Assembly: GCF_033097365.1 (NCBI RefSeq) | Contig: NZ_AP028461.1 | Location: 6,758,001-6,822,000 of the forward strand | From: Actinoplanes sichuanensis | GTDB taxonomy: Bacteria; Actinomycetota; Actinomycetes; Mycobacteriales; Micromonosporaceae | DNA length: 64,000 nt | Reading direction: 5' to 3' | Shown here: piece by piece, positions 8,045 through 15,192 of the stretch | Position numbering within the stretch: position 1 is the stretch's first letter | How the letters are laid out: every line of letters begins with the position of its first letter | Made by a program: the position numbers and the translations under genes | The notes under the pieces: generated by a model | Seen by the model: the letters and a program-made list of their open reading frames with translations, nothing else | Told to the model about the DNA's origin: nothing | Database searches by the model: none

Positions 8045-8836
8045 TCAGGGGGTCTTCGGCTCGCTGATCAGGGCCTGCAGGACGTCTCGGGTGGCCGGGG
8101 CGATCCGGGGGTGGACACCCAGGTCGGTGAGCAGTTCGGTGGCGGCGGCCATCTCCTCGCGGCGGCGGACGGCGTGTTTCCGGGAGCCGTCGACCAGGCG
8201 GTCCAGGGTGTCGGCGTTGCTGCGGATCAGCTCGTCACGGATGTTGCCGCGCAGCCACTCCTCCAGTCCGGCGGCCCGCGCCGCCTCCAGGGCCTCGGTC
8301 ACCGCGGCGGCCATGCCCTTGTAGAAGACGCTGCGCAGCAGTTTGCGGGTGGCGGCCGTGCCGACCGGCCCGTCCAGGACCTCCACCGTGGCGCCGAGTC
8401 TACCGAGCACCGCGGCCAGTTCGGCGGCGGCCGGGCCACTGGCGGTCATCGGCGTGCGCAGGCCGCGGCCCGGTACCGGCGACATCAGGGCCACGTCGAC
8501 CACCCGTACCGTCTGGCCGCCGAGTGCCGCGAGACGTTCCTTGAGGGCGGGGGTCGCGGTGTTGAGATCGGCCCAGATCGTGCCGGTGGTGAGCGCCGGC
8601 AGGGAGTCACGGAGGGCGTCCGTCGCGTCGGCGGCGCTGTTCACGCTGAGTACCAGCGAAGCGCCGGTGACCGCGTCGGCGTCACCGTCGGCGGGCCGCA
8701 CCCCGGCGGGCGCCGGCACCTTCGGGTCGTAACCCCGCACGATCGCCCCCGCCGCGACCAGATCGGCCGCGATCAGACCGCCGGCTTCACCGAGCCCGAG
8801 AACGGCGATGACGGGCCGGCTTGCGGGTTCTGTCAT
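8045..8836 (-). CDS. NAD(P)-dependent oxidoreductase, 6-phosphogluconate/3-hydroxyisobutyrate dehydrogenase-like with DUF1932-type C-terminus
   Basis: A 263-residue enzyme. Residues 9-40 form a Rossmann fold with GLGEAGGLIAADLVAAGAIV. Further along are LVLSVNSAADA and a helical C-terminal half containing KLLRSVFYKGMAAAVTEALEAARAAGLEEWL, whose lysine near the helix start is the usual catalytic position in this superfamily. The ATG at the end given has AGGAGA eight bases upstream. It is divergent from the galBCD-like operon, and two copies of the 12-bp GntR-type motif lie in the shared promoter region, so it is probably part of the aromatic-acid regulon. The step it catalyses is not known; gallate routes described so far do not need such an enzyme. 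Confidence 0.8.
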   Translation of the reverse strand: MTEPASRPVIAVLGLGEAGGLIAADLVAAGAIVRGYDPKVPAPAGVRPADGDADAVTGASLVLSVNSAADATDALRDSLPALTTGTIWADLNTATPALKERLAALGGQTVRVVDVALMSPVPGRGLRTPMTASGPAAAELAAVLGRLGATVEVLDGPVGTAATRKLLRSVFYKGMAAAVTEALEAARAAGLEEWLRGNIRDELIRSNADTLDRLVDGSRKHAVRRREEMAAATELLTDLGVHPRIAPATRDVLQALISEPKTP

Positions 8837-8917
8837 GGCGGCGTCTCCTGACTCATCGAGGGGCGCGGCACCGGACCGGCCGGCGCTGTGCGGCGAGTGT
8901 TCCAACCCGGCGACAGG

Positions 8918-8929
8918 ATTGTCAACAAT
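8918..8929. promoter_or_regulatory. GntR-regulon operator motif, site 1
   Basis: ATTGTCAACAAT, the reverse complement of ATTGTTGACAAT found at sites 2, 4 and 5. It lies about 80 bp upstream of the divergent oxidoreductase gene. FCD-type GntR proteins typically bind short palindromes of the form TTGT-N2-ACAA. Confidence 0.8.
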
Positions 8930-8998
8930 TGTTTCGACGACCCGCGTGGCCTAGGCTCGATCGAGTGACCGCGCCCTTGCGGATGGCTCGACGCGCGG

Positions 8999-9010
8999 AT
9001 TGTTGACAAT
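8999..9010. promoter_or_regulatory. GntR-regulon operator motif, site 2
   Basis: ATTGTTGACAAT, 28 bp before the galB-like start, where bound repressor would block transcription of the catabolic operon. Its centre is 81 bp from site 1. Confidence 0.82.
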
Positions 9011-9038
9011 TTTGTTAGTAGTCGGATGGGAAGACGCG

Positions 9039-9764
9039 ATGACCGATGCGACCCTGGTGCTCACCGCCCACCCCGGTGACTTCGTCTGGCGGGCCGGCGG
9101 CGCCATCGCCCTGGCGGCGTCCCGTGGTCAGCGCGTGGTGATCGGCTGCATGAGCTTCGGCGAGCGCGGCGAGTCCGCCTCGCTCTGGCGCAAGGGCTAC
9201 ACGTTGCAGCAGGTCAAGGACCATCGACGGGCCGAGGCCGAGCAGGCGGCCAAGGTGCTCGGGGCGGAGATCAGGTTCTTCGACGCGGACGACTACCCGC
9301 TGGTCGAGACGCCGGCTCTGCTGCAGGGCCTGATCGACCTGTACCGCGAGATCCAGCCGGGTGTGGTGCTGACCCACGCGGCGGCCGACCCCTACAACTC
9401 CGACCACGCGTTCGCGCACGCCATCGCGCTGAAGGCCCGCATCCTGGCGCAGGCACCGGGGGTCGAGGGGCCGGGTGAGGTGATCGGCGCGCCGCCGGTC
9501 TTCAGCTTCGAGCCGCACCAGCCGGAGCAGTGCGGTTTCCTCCCGAACGTGCTGCTCGACATCACCGCGGTGTGGGAGGTGAAGCGGGAGGCGATGCGGA
9601 TCCTGGCCGCGCAGAAACACCTGCACACCTACTACACCGAGCTGGGCAGCCGGCGCGGCCTTCAGGCGTCCCGCAACTCGGGGCCGAACCTGGGCCTGCC
9701 CAACGACACCTACGCGGAGGCGTACATGCGGCTCTACCCGCAGGTCACCCGGGAGCTGTCGTGA
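9039..9764 (+). CDS. galB: 4-oxalomesaconate hydratase (PIG-L/LmbE family)
   Basis: A 241-residue member of the PIG-L fold matching Pseudomonas putida GalB closely in remembered motifs: AHPGDFVWRAGGAIAL (residues 9-24), FGERGESASLWRKG, DADDYPL, DPYNSDHAFAHAIALKAR and FEPHQPEQCGFLPNVLLDIT. GalB hydrates the enol form of 4-oxalomesaconate to 4-carboxy-4-hydroxy-2-oxoadipate. The His/Asp in AHPGD and the later NSDH histidine are the expected metal ligands. A GGAAG ribosome-binding site precedes the ATG. The gene is first in a four-gene operon with four-base GTGA overlaps, and its order B-C-D-dioxygenase sets the pathway. Function by family and context is strong. Confidence 0.9.
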   Translation: MTDATLVLTAHPGDFVWRAGGAIALAASRGQRVVIGCMSFGERGESASLWRKGYTLQQVKDHRRAEAEQAAKVLGAEIRFFDADDYPLVETPALLQGLIDLYREIQPGVVLTHAAADPYNSDHAFAHAIALKARILAQAPGVEGPGEVIGAPPVFSFEPHQPEQCGFLPNVLLDITAVWEVKREAMRILAAQKHLHTYYTELGSRRGLQASRNSGPNLGLPNDTYAEAYMRLYPQVTRELS

Positions 9765-10450
9765 CCGCCCGGCACGTGGTGGTCCGCACCTCGAAGCGGG
9801 TGCCCGTCGAGGTGCTCACCGGTCTGGCCGAGGCCGGAGCGTCGGCCGTCCACGAGGCGGACGGGCGGCGCGGGGCGGTCTCCCCCGATCTACGGCCGAT
9901 CCAGGCCGGGGCACGGATCGCCGGGAGCGCCGTGACGGTGTCCTGCCATCCTGGCGACAACCTGATGATCCATGCGGCGGTGGAACAGGTCCGGCCCGGT
10001 GACGTGGTGGTGGTGACGACCACGTCGCCGTCGACCGACGGGATGCTCGGCGATCTGCTCGCCACGTCGTTGCGGGCGCGCGGCGCGATCGGCGTGGTCC
10101 TGGACGCGGGTGTCCGGGACGTGGCCGAACTGCGGGAGATGGGTTTCCCGGTGTGGTCCCGGGCGGTCAGCACCCAGGGGACGGTCAAGGCCAGCCCGGG
10201 GTCGGTGAACATCCCGATCGTGGTGGGCGGCCAGGTGATCCATCCGGGCGACGCGATCGTGGCCGACGACGACGGTGTCGTGGTGGTTGCGCACGAGCGG
10301 GCCACGGACGTGCTGGAGGCGGCCCGGGACCGGATCGCCAATGAGGCGTCGAAACGGGCCCGCCTGGCCGACGGGGAGCTGGGCCTGGACATGTACCGGC
10401 TGCGGCCGCTGCTGGCCGAGCTTGGCGTCGTCTACGTGGACGAGCCGTGA
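9761..10450 (+). CDS. galC: 4-carboxy-4-hydroxy-2-oxoadipate aldolase (RraA-like class II aldolase)
   Basis: A 229-residue RraA-fold protein. It contains GDLLATSLRARGAIGVVLDAGVRD, the conserved core in which the Arg-Asp of AGVRD and the preceding Asp bind the pyruvyl moiety and divalent metal. It also has GFPVWSRAVSTQGTVKASPG and HPGDAIVADDDGVVVV, typical of HMG/CHA aldolases rather than the RNase E inhibitor alone. The enzyme would split 4-carboxy-4-hydroxy-2-oxoadipate into pyruvate and oxaloacetate, the last step of gallate catabolism. The GTG start overlaps the galB stop (GTGA), and its stop overlaps galD in the same way, so the three enzymes are co-translated. Confidence 0.88.
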   Translation: MTARHVVVRTSKRVPVEVLTGLAEAGASAVHEADGRRGAVSPDLRPIQAGARIAGSAVTVSCHPGDNLMIHAAVEQVRPGDVVVVTTTSPSTDGMLGDLLATSLRARGAIGVVLDAGVRDVAELREMGFPVWSRAVSTQGTVKASPGSVNIPIVVGGQVIHPGDAIVADDDGVVVVAHERATDVLEAARDRIANEASKRARLADGELGLDMYRLRPLLAELGVVYVDEP

Positions 10451-11499
10451 GCATCCCGGTCGTGATCATGCGGGGCGGCACCTCCAAGGGGGCCTACTTC
10501 CTCCGCGAGGACCTGCCGGCCGACCCGGCGGAACGCGATGCGCTGCTGCTGTCGGTGATGGGGTCGCCCGATCCGCGACAGATCGACGGGATCGGTGGCG
10601 GGCATCCACTGACCAGCAAGGTCGCCGTGATCAGCCGGTCCACGGATCCGGCCGCCGACGTGGACTACCTGTTCCTGCAGGTGCAGGTGGATCAGCCGCG
10701 GGTCAGCGCCGAGCAGCCGTGCGGGAACATCCTGGCCGGGGTGGGGCCGTTCGCGATCGAGCGCGGTCTGGTCCCGGTCGCCGGTGACGTCACCCCGGTA
10801 CGGGTCCGGATGGTCAACACCGGAGCACTGGCGATCGTCTCGGTACCCACGCCGGACGGGCACGTCACCTACGCCGGCGACACCGCGCTCAGCGGCGTGC
10901 CGGGGACCGCGGCGCGGATCGAGGTGGAGTTCCGGGACACGGCCGGGTCGGTCGCGCCCGGGCTGCTGCCGACCGGACGGGTCCTCGACGACCTGGACGG
11001 GGTGCCGGCCACGCTGATCGACAACGGGATGCCGGTCGTGGTGATGGCCGCGAAGTCGCTCGGTGTCACCGGGCGCGAGACCCCGGCCGAACTGGAGGCG
11101 GACACGCGCCTCTGCCGTCGGGTGGAGCACCTGCGTCTCCTTGCCGGCACGCTCATGCAACTGGGAGATGTGCGCGCGACGACCGTACCGAAAATGTGTC
11201 TGACCTCGCCGCCGGCGAACGGTGGCAGCCTCGCGACGCGGATGTTCATCCCGCATCGCGTCCATGCCTCCATCGGTGTCCTCGCCGCCGTGACCGTCGG
11301 CACCGCGGCGGCCATGCCGGGCAGCGTCGCGCACATCGGGGCCGCCGGGGCGATCCGGCTGGAGCATCCGACCGGTTTCACCGACGTGGTCATCGACCTC
11401 GCGGCGGGTCGTTCGGCGATCGTCAGCACCGCCCGCCTGCTGCTGGAGGGGCGGGTCCATCCCCGTCGTAACCCGGAAGGAGCCATCGTCCATGGCTGA
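10447..11499 (+). CDS. galD: 4-oxalomesaconate tautomerase (PrpF family)
   Basis: A 350-residue PrpF-fold isomerase. Recognisable stretches shared with Pseudomonas GalD include MRGGTSKGAYFLREDLP (residues 8-24), MGSPDPRQIDGIGGGHPLTSK, CGNILAGVGPFAIERGLV, IDNGMPVVVMAAKSLGVTG, VPKMCLTSPPANGG and FIPHRVHASIGVLAAVTVG. GalD converts the keto form of 4-oxalomesaconate to the enol form that the hydratase uses. The GTG start overlaps the galC stop. The 3' end overlaps the following dioxygenase start by eight bases. Finding GalD with GalB and GalC points to ring cleavage of gallate, whose product enters directly at 4-oxalomesaconate, rather than to the protocatechuate route that needs LigC and LigI. 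Confidence 0.9.
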   Translation: MSIPVVIMRGGTSKGAYFLREDLPADPAERDALLLSVMGSPDPRQIDGIGGGHPLTSKVAVISRSTDPAADVDYLFLQVQVDQPRVSAEQPCGNILAGVGPFAIERGLVPVAGDVTPVRVRMVNTGALAIVSVPTPDGHVTYAGDTALSGVPGTAARIEVEFRDTAGSVAPGLLPTGRVLDDLDGVPATLIDNGMPVVVMAAKSLGVTGRETPAELEADTRLCRRVEHLRLLAGTLMQLGDVRATTVPKMCLTSPPANGGSLATRMFIPHRVHASIGVLAAVTVGTAAAMPGSVAHIGAAGAIRLEHPTGFTDVVIDLAAGRSAIVSTARLLLEGRVHPRRNPEGAIVHG

Positions 11500-12439
11500 G
11501 AAGATCCGTGACATCGCCCATGTCTCTTCGGTTGAGCTGCTGACGCCCGTCCTGGACGACACCGTCCGGTTCTTCACCGACCAGATGGCCATGGAGGTCG
11601 TCGAGCGTCGCGGCGACAGCGCCTACCTGCACGCCTGGGACGATTACGAGCATTTCACCGTCAAGGTCACCGGCGGGAACACCTCCGGCATCGGCCGGAC
11701 CTGGCTGCGGGCACGCAGCCCGGAGGCTCTCCAGCGGCGGGTCCACGACATCGAGGCGGCCGGTCTCGGCGAGGGGTGGAGCTCCGACGAGCCGGGGTAC
11801 GGTCCGGTCTTCCACTTCACCGACCCGGACGGGCACCCGTTCGGCATCTACTACGAGACCAGGCGTTATGCGGCGTCCGAGGCCACCCGCCCGTCATTGA
11901 AGAACCAGGCCGCGCGCTTCCCCGGGCGCGGCACCAACGTGCGGCGGCTGGACCACGTCAACTATCTGGCCCGGGACGTGCCGCGCAACGAGGAGTTCCT
12001 GGCCGGTGCGCTGACCGGGCGGGCCAGCGAGCAGATCGTGCTGAACGACGGGACCAAGGCCGCGGTCTGGTACACGTTCACCGACAAGTCCTACGACCTC
12101 GTCTACACCCGCGACTGGACCGGGACGGAAGGCCGTCTGCACCATGTGGCGTTCGCGACCGACACCCGCGAGGACATCCTGCGTGCGGCCGACGTGTTTC
12201 TGGAGGCCGGTGTGCACATCGAGACCGGACCCCACAAACATGCGATCCAACAGACATTCTTCCTGTACGTGTGGGAGCCCGGCGGCAACCGCATCGAACT
12301 CTGCAACGCCGGCGCGAGACTGCTGCTCGCCCCGGACCACGAGGTGGTCACCTGGACCGAGGCCGAACGGGCCAAGGGGCAGGCGTGGGGTCTGAAGACG
12401 ATCGAGTCGTTCCACACTCACGGGACGCCTCCGCTTTAA
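11492..12439 (+). CDS. Type I extradiol ring-cleavage dioxygenase (VOC family, catechol 2,3-dioxygenase-like)
   Basis: A 315-residue two-domain vicinal-oxygen-chelate enzyme resembling XylE-type catechol 2,3-dioxygenases end to end. The probable iron ligands are present: His155 in RRLDHVNYL, His218 in GRLHHVAFA and Glu269 in GGNRIELCN. His250 (GPHKHAIQQ) and Tyr259 also match active-site residues. The acid-base histidine expected near KAHDVAF in XylE is Tyr201 here (KSYDLVY). The ATG overlaps galD by eight bases. Context predicts 4,5-cleavage of gallate, or a close carboxylated catechol, to 4-oxalomesaconate. Known gallate dioxygenases are unrelated LigB-type enzymes, so this would be a replacement. 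The substrate is inferred, not shown. Confidence 0.85.
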   Translation: MAEKIRDIAHVSSVELLTPVLDDTVRFFTDQMAMEVVERRGDSAYLHAWDDYEHFTVKVTGGNTSGIGRTWLRARSPEALQRRVHDIEAAGLGEGWSSDEPGYGPVFHFTDPDGHPFGIYYETRRYAASEATRPSLKNQAARFPGRGTNVRRLDHVNYLARDVPRNEEFLAGALTGRASEQIVLNDGTKAAVWYTFTDKSYDLVYTRDWTGTEGRLHHVAFATDTREDILRAADVFLEAGVHIETGPHKHAIQQTFFLYVWEPGGNRIELCNAGARLLLAPDHEVVTWTEAERAKGQAWGLKTIESFHTHGTPPL

Positions 12440-12480
12440 GGGCGGGCTCCGTTTTCAAGGGTGGACTCCGTCTTAAGGGT
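12435..12480. repeat. Three short imperfect direct repeats in a convergent gap
   Basis: Three copies of about 18-19 bases with the core TTMAGGGYGG and a GACTCCGTC-like tail, running from the dioxygenase stop codon into the end of the convergent GntR gene. No convincing hairpin was seen. Confidence 0.4.
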
Positions 12481-13177
12481 GGCCGCCGTTCTCCTCCAGG
12501 GAACGCAGTACCTCGATGACGCTGGCGATGTGCTCGCGCATCGCCGTCTCGGCTCCGGCCGGGTCACGCTCGCGGATCGCCGTGATGATCCGCTCGTGTT
12601 GCGGCAGTGACGTCTGCGGGCGGCCCGGCAGCAGGGACAGCATGAACTGGTGCCGGGCCAGCTGGGCGCGCAGCGTGCCGATCAGCCGGTCGGCCGTGGC
12701 GTGGCCGGCGATCGTCCGGATCAGGCCGTGCAGCCGCTGGTTGAGGTCACTGTAGCGGCGGAACTCGCCGGATTCGACGGCCCGGCGCATCAACAGGCCG
12801 ATCTCGTCGAGCTCGCTGGCCTGCGTATCGGTGACCCGCTCGGCGGCCTGCGCGGCGACCAGGCCCTCCAGAACCATCCGCACCTGGGTGATCTCGATGG
12901 TCTCGGCGAGCGAGATCTTGCGGACCTGGGCGCCGCGGTTGCGCTGGATCTCCACCAGGCCCTCGCCGGACAGGTCCTGCAGGGCCAGCCGGATGTTGAA
13001 CCGGCTCACTCCGAACCGCTCGATCAGCTGCGCCTCGACCAGGCGTTCGCCGGGCATGTACTCGCCGGACAGGATGGCCGTGCGCAGCTCGTCGCGCGCG
13101 GTCGCCTTGTCCTTGCCCTCGCCCGTGTCCCGTGGCCGTGCCCGCCGCACGCCGGTGAGGTTCTTCTCCGCAGACAT
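12473..13177 (-). CDS. GntR-family regulator, FCD (FadR-like) type
   Basis: A 234-residue regulator. After a basic tail, the winged helix spans about residues 25-92, including LRTAILSGEYMPGERLVEAQ, LIERFGVSRFNIRLALQDL and GLVEIQRNRGAQVRKI. An all-helical FCD effector domain follows, with likely metal/ligand positions in YSDLNQRLHGLI (Asp and His), IAGHAT and the HERIITAI histidine. FCD members usually repress catabolic operons and release DNA on binding an organic acid. Two 12-bp motif copies lie between this gene and the divergent transporter, two more in front of the gal operon and one before the tannase, so it is the likely local regulator, autoregulated. A gallate-type ligand is plausible. 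Confidence 0.9.
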   Translation of the reverse strand: MSAEKNLTGVRRARPRDTGEGKDKATARDELRTAILSGEYMPGERLVEAQLIERFGVSRFNIRLALQDLSGEGLVEIQRNRGAQVRKISLAETIEITQVRMVLEGLVAAQAAERVTDTQASELDEIGLLMRRAVESGEFRRYSDLNQRLHGLIRTIAGHATADRLIGTLRAQLARHQFMLSLLPGRPQTSLPQHERIITAIRERDPAGAETAMREHIASVIEVLRSLEENGGHP

Positions 13178-13285
13178 GTGATCCCGTCAGTGCTCTGTTC
13201 AGGCCTTTTCGGTGCGGAAACGATACCGCGCGGGACGTTCTTCCCGGCGCCAAGATCTGCACGCTTCGCAGTCGTGTGCCACCAG

Positions 13286-13297
13286 ATTGTCAACGAT
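13286..13297. promoter_or_regulatory. GntR-regulon operator motif, site 3 (one mismatch)
   Basis: ATTGTCAACGAT, one base different from site 1, about 110 bp upstream of the GntR gene. It suggests autoregulation. Confidence 0.65.
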
Positions 13298-13339
13298 CCA
13301 ATTGGAGTCGACTTCACAGCGACTTGAGCTGGAAACATG

Positions 13340-13351
13340 ATTGTTGACAAT
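13340..13351. promoter_or_regulatory. GntR-regulon operator motif, site 4
   Basis: ATTGTTGACAAT in front of the MFS transporter. It overlaps an in-frame ATG at 13337, which argues that the true start of the transporter lies downstream. Confidence 0.8.
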
Positions 13352-13417
13352 CCTGCGGACAACGAGCACGATCCGGTGACGCAGCGCACAACCCCTGCGG
13401 GGAAAGAAGGAATGCCG

Positions 13418-14827
13418 ATGTCCTCCACGTCCGTCCGCGGCGGCCGCCTCGCCGGCCTCGTCGTCGCCATCTGCTGGCTGGTAGTCCTCTTCGACGGTGT
13501 CGACCTGTTCATCTACGGGGCCGTACTGCCCGGCATGCTCGACGACCCGTCGCTCGGCCTGACCAAGGAGGCCGCCGGCAGCCTCGGCAGCTACGCCACC
13601 TTCGGCATGCTGCTCGGCGCCCTCGGTTCGGGCCCGCTGACCGACCGGATCGGCCGCAAAAAGATGATCATCGCGAGTACGGCCGTCTTCTCGCTCGCTT
13701 CGGGGATCTGCGCGGCCGCGCCGTCGCTGACCGTCTTCGGGCTCGGCCGGTTCGTCGCCGGACTCGGGCTCGGTGGACTGCTGCCGATCGCGCTGACCAT
13801 GGTCGCCGAATTCGCCCCGACCCGGCGGCGCAACCTGCTGATCGGGTCGCTGATGACGGCACACCAGGCAGGCGGCATCCTCGCCGCGACGCTCGGACTG
13901 TGGTTGCTCGACTCGTACGGCTGGCGGTCCGCGTTCTGGATCGGCGTACTGCCGCTGTTCATCGCCGTGCCGCTGGTCGCCCGCTTCCTGCCGGAGTCGC
14001 TGAGCTTCCTGCTCTCCCGCGGCCGCACCGAGGAGGCCCGCCGGCTCGCCGACGATTACGGGGTCGCGCTACCCGTTCCCACCTCTTCGGTCTCTTCGAC
14101 CTCTCGCTCCGCTTCTTCTTCGCCCTCCCCTCTCGCCTCCCCCGCGGCCGCCTCTTCGACCTCTCGCTCCGCCCCTTCCTCCGCCTCTTCTTTCGACCGC
14201 GCCGGTGGCGTCCTCGATCTCTTCCGTGGCGGCCGCTGGCAGCCCACCCTCCTGTTCTGGCTCGCCTCGTTCGGCGGGTTGCTCCTGGTCTACGGCGTCA
14301 ACACGTGGTTGCCGACGATGATGCGCGCCGAAGGCTACGACCTGGGTTCGGCTCTCTCCTTCCTCATCGTGATCAACCTGGGCGGCATCGTCGGAATGCT
14401 CGTCGCGGGCCGGGTCGCCGACCGTTTCGGAGCCATCCCGGTCGCCGCCGTGTGGTTCGCGCTCACCGCGGTCGGTGTCTACCTGCTCGGCATTCGCACG
14501 CCGATCGCCGTCACGTACACCATCGTCTTCTTGAGCGGGGTGTGGCTTTTCAGCGCCCAGACCATGGTGTACGCCGCGGTGACCACCCGCTACGACACCC
14601 CGAACCGCGCCACAGCAGTCGGTTCGACCGCCGGGATGGGCCGCTTCGGCGCCGTCCTCGGCCCATGGCTGGGCGGCCAGCTGATGGCGGGCGGCAACCA
14701 GGGCTGGGGATTCACGGTCTTCGCGGGCGCAGCCGCCTTCGCCATGGTGTTCGTGCTGCTGGCCGGACTGCGAAGCCGCCCACAATCGACTGCCGAGCCT
14801 CGCACCCCGGCCACCGCCACACACTGA
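13418..14827 (+). CDS. MFS transporter, aromatic acid:H+ symporter-like
   Basis: A 469-residue inner-membrane transporter of twelve predicted segments. The first helix has LVVLFDGVDLFIYGAVLPGM, with the Asp residues typical of the aromatic acid symporters (PcaK, BenK, GalT). The loop 2-3 motif is GPLTDRIGRKKMII. The chosen ATG has AAGGA seven bases upstream; an earlier ATG at 13337 lies within operator site 4. Loop 6-7 is unusual: about 40 residues of Ser/Ala/Pro between LPVPTSS and SSFDRAGG, encoded by a repeated pyrimidine-rich stretch. The gene sits alone between the GntR gene and the tannase, and gallate or a related acid is the likely cargo. Confidence 0.88.
   Translation: MSSTSVRGGRLAGLVVAICWLVVLFDGVDLFIYGAVLPGMLDDPSLGLTKEAAGSLGSYATFGMLLGALGSGPLTDRIGRKKMIIASTAVFSLASGICAAAPSLTVFGLGRFVAGLGLGGLLPIALTMVAEFAPTRRRNLLIGSLMTAHQAGGILAATLGLWLLDSYGWRSAFWIGVLPLFIAVPLVARFLPESLSFLLSRGRTEEARRLADDYGVALPVPTSSVSSTSRSASSSPSPLASPAAASSTSRSAPSSASSFDRAGGVLDLFRGGRWQPTLLFWLASFGGLLLVYGVNTWLPTMMRAEGYDLGSALSFLIVINLGGIVGMLVAGRVADRFGAIPVAAVWFALTAVGVYLLGIRTPIAVTYTIVFLSGVWLFSAQTMVYAAVTTRYDTPNRATAVGSTAGMGRFGAVLGPWLGGQLMAGGNQGWGFTVFAGAAAFAMVFVLLAGLRSRPQSTAEPRTPATATH
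14092..14172. repeat. Direct repeat inside the transporter loop
   Basis: A 21-bp sequence beginning CTCTTCGACCTCTCG occurs at 14092-14112 and again at 14152-14172, exactly 60 bp later, within a pyrimidine-rich insertion coding for the Ser/Ala-rich cytoplasmic loop of the transporter. The length keeps the frame. Confidence 0.85.
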
Positions 14828-15082
14828 CCAGCTTCGACGGGCTCGGACGGATCATCGTCCGGGCCCTCACACTGCCCACCGTCAGGCCTCGCTCTCCCTT
14901 CACCCAGTCACATCCCGCGCCTCGCTTTCCCACACGCCCCGCGCCTCCGCATCCAGCCTTCCCACGCGCCCGCGTTCCGGCTTCCCGGCACCCGCCTTTT
15001 CAGCGCCGCGCACTCCCCGCGCCCCGCGTTACACCGCCGTCTCGCCGCGCCTCCTCGAGCTTCCCAACCGCCCTCCTCGCTG
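14828..15082. repeat. Pyrimidine-rich low-complexity spacer
   Basis: No gene is supported in the 365 bp between the transporter and tannase. Most of it is C/T-rich with loosely repeated blocks built on TTCCCACRCGCCC and CGCGCCTC. It resembles the insertion inside the preceding gene and the spacer before the second glycerol kinase gene. The last 110 bp hold an operator motif and the tannase promoter. Confidence 0.6.
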
Positions 15083-15094
15083 ATTGTTGACAAT
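15083..15094. promoter_or_regulatory. GntR-regulon operator motif, site 5
   Basis: ATTGTTGACAAT about 98 bp upstream of the tannase start, identical to sites 2 and 4. It places the secreted esterase in the same regulon as the gal enzymes. Confidence 0.8.
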
Positions 15095-15192
15095 CGTGCG
15101 CATCATCTTGTTAAAGATGTGCTGCGGGATTTATCGTTCGCTCACGGCGCCGCAACATCCTCCAGCACAGGCTCCCGACGAGGGGATCCCGC

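Noticed and set aside
9039..9764. GalB homologue as a sugar or mycothiol deacetylase of the PIG-L family
   Set aside because: Motifs such as FGERGESASLW and FEPHQPEQCGF are specific to the GalB branch, and galC and galD overlap it in one operon.
12440..12472. Terminator between the dioxygenase and GntR genes
   Set aside because: Only short direct repeats are present; I could not form a stable inverted repeat.
13337..13417. Upstream ATG as start of the MFS transporter
   Set aside because: It lies within operator copy 4 (ATG ATT GTT GAC AAT), has no ribosome-binding site, and would add 27 hydrophilic residues not usual for the family.
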